Positions 1 through 5,912 of a stretch of 27,499 nt of DNA are shown here, piece by piece. Where the stretch lies: positions 1 through 27,499 of the forward strand of contig JAGLDA010000130.1 of NCBI GenBank assembly GCA_023145955.1. Reading direction: 5' to 3'. A program made the translations under genes and the position numbers. The first letter of the stretch is position 1. Each line of letters opens with the position of its first letter. The DNA is from Bacteroidales bacterium (lineage in GTDB: Bacteria; Bacteroidota; Bacteroidia; Bacteroidales; UBA1556). The notes beneath the pieces were generated by a model that was given only the letters and a program-made list of their open reading frames with translations, was not told where the DNA came from and did no database searches.

Positions 1-9
1 GAATTTATC

Positions 10-39
10 TTTGCTGATTTAATAAAAACATTATCTTTG
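10..39 (+). promoter_or_regulatory. Bacteroidota-type promoter for the tRNA region
   Basis: A -7 box TATCTTTG lies at 32-39 and a -33 TTTG at 10-13, with an 18-nt spacer; this fits the Bacteroidota sigma-A consensus TTTG/TAnnTTTG. A second copy of TATCTTTG lies at 6-13. Transcription would start near 45, ahead of the broken tRNA copy at 73 and the full-length tRNA at 132. The assignment is by motif only. Confidence 0.6.
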
Positions 40-72
40 CAGCCTTGAAATTAGTAATAAATTCAATAAAAA

Positions 73-113
73 GCCGAGGTAGCTCATCCCGATAGTAATC
101 GGGAGGTTAGAGC
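73..113 (+). pseudogene. tRNA-Met 5' fragment with palindrome in the D-loop
   Basis: Bases 73-86 (GCCGAGGTAGCTCA) and 105-113 (GGTTAGAGC) are identical to the 5' half of the tRNA at 132-204. The three bases GAT that belong between them are replaced by an 18-nt inverted repeat at 87-104. Homology stops after the D-arm, so there is no anticodon arm and this copy cannot be a working tRNA. The bases that follow (114-131) do not match the tRNA. Confidence 0.7.
87..104. repeat. 18-nt palindromic element, copy 1
   Basis: TCCCGATAGTAATCGGGA: two 7-nt arms (TCCCGAT/ATCGGGA) around AGTA. It lies in the D-loop of a tRNA-like fragment. Near-identical elements occur at 577-594 and 700-717. Confidence 0.75.
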
Positions 114-131
114 TAGAAGGCAACACCTCAA

Positions 132-204
132 GCCGAGGTAGCTCAGATGGTTAGAGCGCATGATTCATAATCATGAGGTCGGGGGGTCAATCCTGCCTCT
201 CGGT
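132..204 (+). tRNA. tRNA-Met (CAU anticodon), with an abnormal T-arm
   Basis: A 73-nt cloverleaf can be drawn. Acceptor strand GCCGAGG (132-138) pairs with TCTCGGT before discriminator A204, with G-U at both ends. The D-arm is GCTC/GAGC. The anticodon stem CATGA/TCATG holds the loop TTCATAA, giving anticodon CAU. CCA is not encoded, as is usual in this phylum. The T-arm is odd: stem GGGGG faces CTGCC, giving a G-G mismatch and a G-U pair, and the near-universal T54 is G. The 3' strand predicts an ancestral GGCAG followed by T. CAU could also mean tRNA-Ile2, but the overall sequence resembles elongator Met. It may be weakly functional or a decaying copy. Confidence 0.75.
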
Positions 205-216
205 ACACAGAGTATC

Positions 217-248
217 AAGCCCTTAGAGAAATCTAGGGGCTTTTTTTT
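217..248 (+). terminator. Rho-independent terminator after tRNA
   Basis: An 11-bp stem, AAGCCCTTAGA (217-227) with TCTAGGGGCTT (232-242), is closed by a GAAA loop and followed by eight T (241-248). A diverged copy occurs at 748-777. Confidence 0.85.
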
Positions 249-254
249 GTGGCT

Positions 255-275
255 CATACAAACAATCATACAAAC
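255..275 (+). repeat. Paired direct repeat CATACAAAC x2 (12-nt period)
   Basis: CATACAAAC occurs at 255-263 and 267-275, about 50 nt after the tRNA end. Similar pairs lie at 485-506 and 787-807. Spaced pairs near a tRNA end resemble recombinase arm sites; that role is inference. Confidence 0.55.
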
Positions 276-484
276 ATTTGGGTGTTTAAGTGCTAATAAA
301 TGAGTATAAATGAATGCTAATAGAGTAGTTGTTATTAGTGTTTAAGAGGAAATGCAATTATTAATTTGACATTGCTCTTAGAAATGAATTTGATTTAAGA
401 TGTTTGTTAAAGAAAAATACATTCTTATATATCCAATATTTATTAATCCTAAAATAAGAAAGCAGATTAATTATTGAAGCATTA

Positions 485-506
485 CATACAAACAAAAAAT
501 ACAAAC
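485..506 (+). repeat. Paired direct repeat CATACAAAC/AATACAAAC
   Basis: CATACAAAC at 485-493 and AATACAAAC at 498-506, spaced 13 nt. They match the pair at 255-275 and lie 61 nt before the broken tRNA tail at 568. Confidence 0.5.
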
Positions 507-567
507 AAATATCCTCCTTCTCGTATATTGATAGCTCATATATCTTCTTAATTTAAAATGTATTAAA

Positions 568-613
568 GAGGTCGGCTCCCGATAGCTATCGGGGTCAATC
601 CTGCCTCTCGGTA
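568..613 (+). pseudogene. tRNA-Met 3' fragment with palindrome in the T-arm (copy 1)
   Basis: GAGGTCGG (568-575) and TCAATCCTGCCTCTCGGTA (595-613) match the 3' part of the tRNA at 132-204. Between them lies C plus an 18-nt palindromic element (577-594). No acceptor 5' strand, D-arm or anticodon arm precedes it. It keeps the GGC that pairs with the 3' strand GCC, so it preserves an ancestral T-stem base lost from the full-length copy. A terminator follows at once. Confidence 0.7.
577..594. repeat. 18-nt palindromic element, copy 2
   Basis: TCCCGATAGCTATCGGGG; the inner 16 nt (578-593) are a perfect palindrome. It splits the T-arm of a tRNA fragment. Confidence 0.8.
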
Positions 614-615
614 CT

Positions 616-645
616 AAGCCACTTTAAACGAAGTGGCTTTTTTTT
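616..645 (+). terminator. Rho-independent terminator
   Basis: AAGCCACTT (616-624) pairs with AAGTGGCTT (631-639) around a 6-nt loop, followed by a run of T to 645. The stem differs from the terminators at 217 and 748 but shares the AAGCCACT core with the one at 3601. Confidence 0.8.
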
Positions 646-691
646 ATTTAGAGATTTATTTTGTATCTACTTGATTTAAAGTAAATAATGA

Positions 692-736
692 AGGTCGGCT
701 CCCGATAACTATCGGGGACAATCCTGCCTATCGGTA
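692..736 (+). pseudogene. tRNA-Met 3' fragment with palindrome in the T-arm (copy 2)
   Basis: AGGTCGG (692-698) and ACAATCCTGCCTATCGGTA (718-736) match the tRNA 3' end with two substitutions. A palindromic element at 700-717 interrupts the T-arm at the same place as in the copy at 568-613. The bases after it (ACACAGAATATCAAGCCCTT) closely copy those after the full-length tRNA, so this unit includes downstream sequence as well as the tRNA end. Confidence 0.7.
700..717. repeat. 18-nt palindromic element, copy 3
   Basis: TCCCGATAACTATCGGGG; arms CCCGATA/TATCGGG around AC. It differs from copy 2 by one central base. Confidence 0.75.
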
Positions 737-747
737 CACAGAATATC

Positions 748-777
748 AAGCCCTTAGAAAATCTGAGGGCTTTTTTT
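748..777 (+). terminator. Rho-independent terminator (duplicate of 217-248)
   Basis: AAGCCCTTAGA (748-758) pairs with TCTGAGGGCTT (762-772) around AAA, followed by a T-run to 777. One stem pair has changed relative to the copy at 217, with pairing kept. Confidence 0.85.
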
Positions 778-786
778 ATGCTTGCT

Positions 787-807
787 AATACACACGGAAA
801 TACACAC
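787..807 (+). repeat. Paired direct repeat AATACACAC x2 (12-nt period)
   Basis: AATACACAC at 787-795 and 799-807, about 50 nt after the tRNA tail that ends at 736. Position and spacing match the CATACAAAC pair after the full-length tRNA. Confidence 0.55.
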
Positions 808-1001
808 TTTTGGATGTTTCTTTCCATAATAACGATACTAAATGAAGAGTAAATTGATTGGTTTTATTAAGGTTTCAGAGAATTAATGCAATTATTAGTT
901 TTAGAAATAAATTGGGTTTGATTTTGTTGCAATAAGAGTTTAAGTAATAGGAATGATTTATTGACGTATTATTTAATGGTTTGATAATTGTTTTGTTAGG
1001 T

Positions 1002-1034
1002 CCTCCTTAGGAAAAGGAGGTGGCTAAATTGCCA
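1002..1034. repeat. Two adjacent hairpins
   Basis: CCTCCTT (1002-1008) pairs with AAGGAGG (1014-1020) over a 5-nt loop. It is followed directly by TGGC (1021-1024) pairing with GCCA (1031-1034). There is no T-run, so it does not look like a terminator. It may be a small REP-like element. Confidence 0.35.
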
Positions 1035-1248
1035 TAGTAATATGTCCTTATTTAATTAGGTTTTCAAGCAATTTGGTCGAAGAATTTTTTTTGTTTTCAT
1101 AAAATAATTTCACGACATTATTTGGTTCTCATTACTTAGCAATAAATTTAAATATAAAATAATCTATCTGCATTGGTATAATTGTATATCAAAAGGGATG
1201 ATAGGAAAGTAGGGAATAGGTATTAATCCCTATATGTCCTATTTCCTT

Positions 1249-1720
1249 TTATTTATGCGCTTTTAGAATAATTACCTTGTGATATTCTTGATATTCCATA
1301 TTTTTGAACATGCCTTTCATTGTTTCAATATATTTGTCAGCAGTACAACTGTTTATATTTAGAGTTTTCGCCAATATCTTAATTGAAATTTTATTATCAT
1401 TAAAATGAGTTTTAATATTTCTGCCTGACGCTCAGTTAACGGGATTGACCCACCCATTGACCTACCTATTGACCCACTTATTGACCCACTATTATTATCG
1501 CTTATTACTCCAACATCATAAATAGTTTCAGAAGAAGGAATGTCTTTCGCAGGAAGTTATCAGAAATCTTAAAGCAATCTTTAGAATAGACTTTTAATAT
1601 CCTTGGAATTCTAAAACCTAGTTGCTCAACCATATCCAAACCTTTGAATATCTGCATTAACTCCTTGTTTATTGATAGTGATAATCCATCAAAAAAGTCT
1701 TCATTTTTCATTCCTTCAAA
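1249..1720 (-). pseudogene. Remnant of an AlbA_2/AAA_4-type ATP-binding protein
   Basis: Reading leftward from 1720, the translation FEGMKNEDFFDGLS, then ELMQIFKGLDMVEQLG and RIPRILKVYSKDCF, looks like the C-terminal part of the Bacteroidota ATP-binding proteins with an N-terminal AlbA_2 (Schlafen-like) domain, formerly called RecG-like regulators. The frame breaks near 1545; one missing base, probably a C after ACATTC, would restore SETIYDVG. After that come four (S/G)GSI-type tetrapeptide repeats (1444-1491), the winged-helix-like start LTERQAEIL, and a stop at 1249. About 400 N-terminal residues are missing, and homology ends about 12 nt from the hipA stop. A start ATG at 1711 with an upstream GAAGGA could still yield a 68-residue peptide. 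Family placement rests on recalled motif patterns. Confidence 0.65.
1444..1491 (-). repeat. 12-nt tandem repeat encoding (S/G)GSI tetrapeptides
   Basis: Four 12-nt units beginning ATTGACC on the plus strand (1444, 1456, 1468, 1480). On the minus strand they encode SGSI, SGSI, GRSM and GGSI, a linker seen near the C-terminus of AlbA_2/AAA_4-type proteins. It lies inside the pseudogene remnant. Confidence 0.7.
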
Positions 1721-1731
1721 TACTCTATATA

Positions 1732-3009
1732 TTAATCTCTAGAAACCCTAAAAGAGATTGCTTTAAGTTCTTGTTCAGATCTTAAGATTCCGTATTTAGT
1801 AGCGATAGTACTCCAATTTCGAACAGAGGATAAAACTTTATCGATAATGTGATTTGCCTTTGTTTCCGTAAGCCTGAAATAGATACATACTTCCATCGCT
1901 AGATTCAAATCTAAAGAGTTGTCATTATCTGAAATATTTAGTTTTAAACCAGCACCCGTTTCAACAGGATTTATATCATAAGCAGGGGATAATAACCATC
2001 CATCATCGCTAAGAATAAACCCATGATTCCTTAGGTGATCATCGGTATTAGTAACACAGATACTAAACACTATTCTTCGCCATAGCTCTTCCAAATCTGC
2101 ATTTATATCTGCCCCTTGATTCTGTATAAATTCAACTAAATCAAGATAACTAGCTCCATCAGAATGATCTTGCCCATCTGTATAGCCAAGCATAGTCATT
2201 GCTGATGCAAAATGTATTCGTTCTCCATTATTTAATCTGTCAAATCTCTTTGTTAGAAAAGTGTGATGCCTAGACGAAAACTTTTTTACTTTTGATTCAG
2301 ACATATTAATTCCAGCCATTATTGCCAATTCATAGCATACCATTTCCCATGCTCCTATATCGGATTGATCATTTAAACTAGGAAATTTAGCTATCCATAA
2401 ATTTCCTTGATTATCAATAATGCTTGCTTTAGGTCTGGCCCCACCCAAAGATGACCCTGGTGCAATTAACATATCTAACCATTTCAAATAATCAGGTCTG
2501 TCAAACAGGTCACCACTTTCCAGCCTTAGGCTTATTTGTTCTAATTCATTAAGAGAAGTCCATGGAGGAGTGGCCAATTCATTATTGTCATTTAAGAATG
2601 GACCGTCCTCACCTAATTTAAATCTTAAAGCACCCATTCTGTGACCATCGTAAACGCCTAGCAAATAATCTGTTTCAAAAAGTTTTCTTGTAGGTCTGTT
2701 TTCTTTCCTTGCTAATGCTGCTTCACGCCTTTGCATAAGAATTCGCCCCCAACGATCTGGTGAAGAATCGAGAAATATCCCAAAGTTACTTTGCTCTTCA
2801 TTCTGAAAATGTAAACCCGAAAATAATTGCAAATTTGGATCTAATAAACGTGATGAGCTATGCAATAGCCATTCTTTCTCATATTCGAAAGAGAATAATT
2901 CTTTGCCTCTTAACCTTTCAGAATGCAGTATTCCCATCAATACAGGATTATCCATACCGCTCCAATGTACGTATACTTTGATTGACTTATTTTCTTGATT
3001 ATTTTTCAT
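1732..3009 (-). CDS. hipA: HipA-family serine/threonine kinase toxin
   Basis: 425 residues, about the length of E. coli HipA (440). HipA-type toxins are protein kinases; E. coli HipA phosphorylates glutamyl-tRNA synthetase and halts translation. Visible here: the loop GSSLGGARPKAS (186-197), where S187 aligns with the E. coli autophosphorylated Ser150; a likely ATP-binding lysine in WIAKFPS (K208); the catalytic segment NTDDHLRNHGF (321-331); and the metal-binding AYDINP (343-348). The full set of kinase residues suggests an active enzyme. The ATG at 3009 overlaps the end of hipB by 11 bp, so the two are translationally coupled, antitoxin first. The target in this organism is unknown. Confidence 0.93.
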   Translation of the reverse strand: MKNNQENKSIKVYVHWSGMDNPVLMGILHSERLRGKELFSFEYEKEWLLHSSSRLLDPNLQLFSGLHFQNEEQSNFGIFLDSSPDRWGRILMQRREAALARKENRPTRKLFETDYLLGVYDGHRMGALRFKLGEDGPFLNDNNELATPPWTSLNELEQISLRLESGDLFDRPDYLKWLDMLIAPGSSLGGARPKASIIDNQGNLWIAKFPSLNDQSDIGAWEMVCYELAIMAGINMSESKVKKFSSRHHTFLTKRFDRLNNGERIHFASAMTMLGYTDGQDHSDGASYLDLVEFIQNQGADINADLEELWRRIVFSICVTNTDDHLRNHGFILSDDGWLLSPAYDINPVETGAGLKLNISDNDNSLDLNLAMEVCIYFRLTETKANHIIDKVLSSVRNWSTIATKYGILRSEQELKAISFRVSRD

Positions 3010-3325
3010 TTTTCATTCTTTTTGAAGCTCTATTCTTTTGAATAATGCCAGCATCTTGTAGTTTCCTTCCAAGCACATCATCTTTGGCAACCAATAGAAA
3101 GTCTTTCTCAAGACCTAGCACATGTAATACTAACAAATAGGAGCCAATACTTACTGTCGGTAGCCCTTTTTCAATGGATGTTAAAGTTGGTCTGCTAATA
3201 TTTGCACGTTCTGCCAATTGCTGAGAACTAAGATTCCTTCTTAAACGTGCTAGCTTAATATTTTCTCCCAATTCATTCAAAATATTTTGAATCTTAGGAA
3301 GTATTACTATCTTTTTTTTTGCCAT
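2999..3325 (-). CDS. hipB: HipB-like XRE-family antitoxin and repressor
   Basis: About 108 residues starting MAKKKIVILP. The helix-turn-helix (roughly residues 20-75: NIKLARLRR, SSQQLAERANISRPTLTSIEKG) is of the Cro/C1 XRE type. HipB proteins bind HipA, block its kinase activity and repress their own promoter. I prefer the ATG at 3323-3325 to the in-frame TTG at 3344-3346, because that TTG lies inside the predicted -7 box and inverted repeat at 3335-3351. The basic C-terminal tail (KNRASKRMKNEK) overlaps the hipA start. An operator-like dyad upstream fits autoregulation. Confidence 0.88.
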   Translation of the reverse strand: MAKKKIVILPKIQNILNELGENIKLARLRRNLSSQQLAERANISRPTLTSIEKGLPTVSIGSYLLVLHVLGLEKDFLLVAKDDVLGRKLQDAGIIQKNRASKRMKNEK

Positions 3326-3328
3326 AAC

Positions 3329-3376
3329 ATTAAATATATTTTGCAAATATAACCTTTTTTGTCAATTATATTTAAT
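3329..3376 (-). promoter_or_regulatory. hipBA promoter with inverted-repeat operator candidates
   Basis: On the minus strand a -7 box TATATTTG lies at 3344-3351, about 19 nt before the hipB ATG. It is embedded in an inverted repeat, TATATTT-TGC-AAATATA (3335-3351). A second dyad flanks it: ATTAAATATA (3329-3338) and its exact inverse TATATTTAAT (3367-3376). HipB binding at such sites would block initiation. The region is AT-rich, so chance is possible. Confidence 0.5.
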
Positions 3377-3582
3377 CTTATGAATACTATTTGAGTGATT
3401 TGAGGTCAAATTATTGTAGGAATGTTTGCCAATAAAACCACTTTAGAGGTATTTGGTCCTTAGTCAAAATCATATTTGATAATAATTACTGAAAACTTCA
3501 CCAATCTATCTGCTTTTTATTCTTTCAATTATAAGCTAGTTTCAATTGCGATACGGAAAAAAAACCATAAGTGAATTTGCAA

Positions 3583-3594
3583 AATCCTGCCTCT
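3583..3594 (+). repeat. tRNA 3'-end remnant, possible right attachment site
   Basis: AATCCTGCCTCT is identical to part of the tRNA T-arm/acceptor 3' strand. It is followed within 10 nt by an AAGCCACT-type terminator, as in the copy at 595-639. A 12-nt match could be chance, but the shared downstream terminator makes a relic more likely. Confidence 0.45.
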
Positions 3595-3598
3595 AAGT

Positions 3599-3630
3599 AA
3601 AAAGCCACTCCATTATTGGAGTGGCTTTTG
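3599..3630 (-). terminator. Bidirectional terminator after the Omp28-like gene
   Basis: AAAGCCACTCCA (3601-3612) pairs with TGGAGTGGCTTT (3617-3628), a perfect 12-bp stem with a 4-nt loop. On the minus strand a run of five T follows (3603-3599). It would end leftward transcripts from the gene at 3655-5691, 26 nt after its stop. Confidence 0.8.
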
Positions 3631-3654
3631 TTTTATATATTATATTGTTTAATT

Positions 3655-5691
3655 TTACATTTTAACAATAGTAAAGACCTCTTTGCTACCTTTGTTTGTA
3701 ATAATACTTACAAAGTAAACGCCAGGTTTTTCGTTAAAGGAAATTTGTAGTTGTGTATTTGGGTTTTTATATTCCTCTGAATGTACAATTTGTCCTAGGC
3801 TGTTTCTAATTTCAATATTTACTTTTGAATAATTGTCTTCTAAATCGATAATAAAGTTGTCCATTACCGGATTTGGGTATAGTTTCATGTTACTTTTAGC
3901 TATATAATTAGTTATACTTACAGGTGTGCCAGTAACAAAACCATTAGCAATAGCTTCAGAAATACTTGAACTAGAACCATTATCTATAGTGCCATCTGGC
4001 TTCATAAGCATACCAACGATATGAATTTTTGAAGCATCCCAAGAAGGGTCAATTATAAATGTAAAGTTTAAAGTATGCGCATCTCCTACTACAACACTTG
4101 TAGGGAAACTATTGTCATAACCTTCAAAACTTGGGCTTATAGCTCGAGCTACATGATTGTAAATCATTTGAGAAGCAGGAACACTACTTGGAAGGTTTGC
4201 CCAATTAGTTCCGTCAGGCATAATTAAATCACCACTTCCACCACCACTATACGAATTAGACTGATTATATGCAGAAGTTGTACCCGTAACGCTGTCTTCA
4301 ACAATCACGCAAGCTAATTTCCAATTGTTATTAGCAATAGCTTTAAAATCGGCAGTAATAGAAACTTCAAGTTTATTCCCAGTAATTTTTGCTCCATTTA
4401 CTAAGAAAGCTGTTGGAGGAGTAACTAATGCATCATTTACATAGCTCCAAATAGTAGATGGGTTGATATCATTACCTCTATTTACCAAAGCACTTGGATA
4501 GCCTGAAATTAAGGTTCCTATACCTATATCATAAATAGAATCAGTCATTGGGTCACCATTATGAACAGCAATACCTTGAGCAAAACCATGATAATCTTTT
4601 GCTAAAAATTCTAAAGCAACTGTACCACGTGGACACCATCCGCACCATGTTCCTGTAGCCTCTTCTACAATCACCATTTTGCCAGCAGCAGGTACAATAG
4701 GCGTAAATGTATAGGCTTTAACATCATCGGTATTGTCATCATCGCCTGTGGTTCCATTTACAGCCGTAATGGTTGCAGTAAGAGTATTTGCACTTGCTAT
4801 AATAGGAATTAAAGTGTTTGCCATAACCTCTTCTGAAGCCAAAGATGCAAGAGATATTCCTGTTACACTTTTTTGATATTGAATGCCATTATAGTCGAAT
4901 TCAATATCAAAAGCTGTAATCGCTGTAGTTCCTAAATTACGAACTTTTACTACAGGATAACTGCTGCTTCCTGCTATTGCAGGTCCATTAAAAGATACAG
5001 ATACAACTCCAGCATTTTTTGTAGGAAGAGTATAAGGGGTATGCGTATATGAAACATCATCAATCCAAAATTCAGATTGATTATTTCCTCCAAAATCAGA
5101 ATTACACATTGGGAAGTAATCTATAGATGCTATTTTATTAACATCATTTTGCCATGTCTTTTTTAAGATATTGTCAATATATAGCTCCCATATATTAGTA
5201 TTTAAGTCGACTGTAAGTTTAAATTCAAACCATGTAGCAACTGGGTAGTTTGTGGTAAGATGAACACTCTTCGCGTCATCAATATACATCATACTGTCAT
5301 TAATGAAGTTGCAGTTTAATGCCCAAGTAGTACCAATTGCAGATTCTGCCTGAAAGTTAAAATATGCCCCTTTGTTAGCAGGGATATAAATATTTTGAAC
5401 AAACTCAAAGTTGCCTGTATTATATGCTCCACCAAAATCAAGAACAACATCTTGAGGGCCTCCATTGGAGGATGTAGACATAAAATAAATTGAATTATTT
5501 GGACTTGCAGCTTGATTACTATCAATTTTAGCATCTTCGCTACCTCCCGTTGTTCCACTCCATGTGCTCCATGCATTGTCTACAACGCCAATGTAATCGC
5601 CATGAGTATAAGTGTCAAAATTTTGTGAGTATTGTGCAAATGTAATAGCACTACTAAATAATACAATTAATAGAATAAAGATTTTTTTCAT
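3655..5691 (-). CDS. T9SS-sorted Omp28-family thioredoxin-fold surface protein
   Basis: 678 residues. A signal peptide (MKKIFILLIVLFSSAITFAQ, 1-20) leads into a LamG-like beta-sandwich region (about 22-215), then a CARDB-like Ig domain (about 225-325; NAGVVSVSFNGPA). Next is an Omp28-type domain starting near 338 with the redox motif GTWCGWCPRG (C350, C353). The C-terminus from about 600 (LYPNPV, LGQIV, PGVYFVSI, ending FTIVKM) is a type A T9SS sorting domain, so the protein should cross the outer membrane by the system whose motor genes lie at 22936-27499. The function of Omp28 proteins is not well established; the CxxC suggests disulfide chemistry or an adapted thioredoxin fold. It is divergent from a second CxxC protein at 5913. 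Confidence 0.88.
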   Translation of the reverse strand: MKKIFILLIVLFSSAITFAQYSQNFDTYTHGDYIGVVDNAWSTWSGTTGGSEDAKIDSNQAASPNNSIYFMSTSSNGGPQDVVLDFGGAYNTGNFEFVQNIYIPANKGAYFNFQAESAIGTTWALNCNFINDSMMYIDDAKSVHLTTNYPVATWFEFKLTVDLNTNIWELYIDNILKKTWQNDVNKIASIDYFPMCNSDFGGNNQSEFWIDDVSYTHTPYTLPTKNAGVVSVSFNGPAIAGSSSYPVVKVRNLGTTAITAFDIEFDYNGIQYQKSVTGISLASLASEEVMANTLIPIIASANTLTATITAVNGTTGDDDNTDDVKAYTFTPIVPAAGKMVIVEEATGTWCGWCPRGTVALEFLAKDYHGFAQGIAVHNGDPMTDSIYDIGIGTLISGYPSALVNRGNDINPSTIWSYVNDALVTPPTAFLVNGAKITGNKLEVSITADFKAIANNNWKLACVIVEDSVTGTTSAYNQSNSYSGGGSGDLIMPDGTNWANLPSSVPASQMIYNHVARAISPSFEGYDNSFPTSVVVGDAHTLNFTFIIDPSWDASKIHIVGMLMKPDGTIDNGSSSSISEAIANGFVTGTPVSITNYIAKSNMKLYPNPVMDNFIIDLEDNYSKVNIEIRNSLGQIVHSEEYKNPNTQLQISFNEKPGVYFVSIITNKGSKEVFTIVKM

Positions 5692-5873
5692 GAAAATAGT
5701 TTTAAGTTTATAAATGTTAGAAATTATGAGTTTTATTATTACTTAAGTTTATTTAATAAGATAATAAACAAAATATTAGACAACGAAAGTAATGATAATT
5801 TTAAAAAGGTAGGAAGTTTTTTAGGTAAAAATAAATAAGTGTTTCTCCTTAATCCTTAATAATAAAATTCTAT

Positions 5874-5881
5874 TACCTTTG
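5874..5881 (+). promoter_or_regulatory. -7 box of the thioredoxin-lipoprotein gene
   Basis: TACCTTTG matches TAnnTTTG; the start would be near 5888, about 25 nt before the ATG at 5913. No strong -33 TTG is visible. Confidence 0.5.
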
Positions 5882-5912
5882 AATTTTAATTATAAATAAC
5901 AAAATACACACA

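Larger units (their letters stand above)
205..1248. other. Gene-free region of tRNA-tail duplications, terminators and small repeats
   Basis: I find no credible coding sequence here. The stretch holds two broken tRNA 3' copies (568-613, 692-736), three terminators including the one at 217, three pairs of 9-nt direct repeats (255-275, 485-506, 787-807) and a two-hairpin element (1002-1034). The 200-odd bases after the tRNA at 204 resemble those after the copy ending at 736, so part of the region is an old duplication. An imperfect hairpin at about 1205-1245 could end leftward transcripts from the 1249-1720 remnant, but it lacks a clear T-run. Confidence 0.6.
3326..3654. other. Intergenic region between hipB and the Omp28-like gene
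   Basis: It holds the hipBA promoter at its left end and, at 3583-3594, a 12-nt match (AATCCTGCCTCT) to the tRNA tail found at 190-201, 597-608 and partly at 720-731. That match is followed at once by a terminator, as at the other tails. I see nothing else of note between 3377 and 3580. Confidence 0.5.

Noticed and set aside
73..104. A second intact tRNA upstream of the tRNA-Met
   Set aside because: Only the acceptor 5' strand and a disrupted D-arm are present; no anticodon arm can be drawn in 114-131.
255..807. CRISPR array
   Set aside because: Repeat pairs are 9 nt with 12-13-nt periods, only two units each, no spacers and no cas genes.
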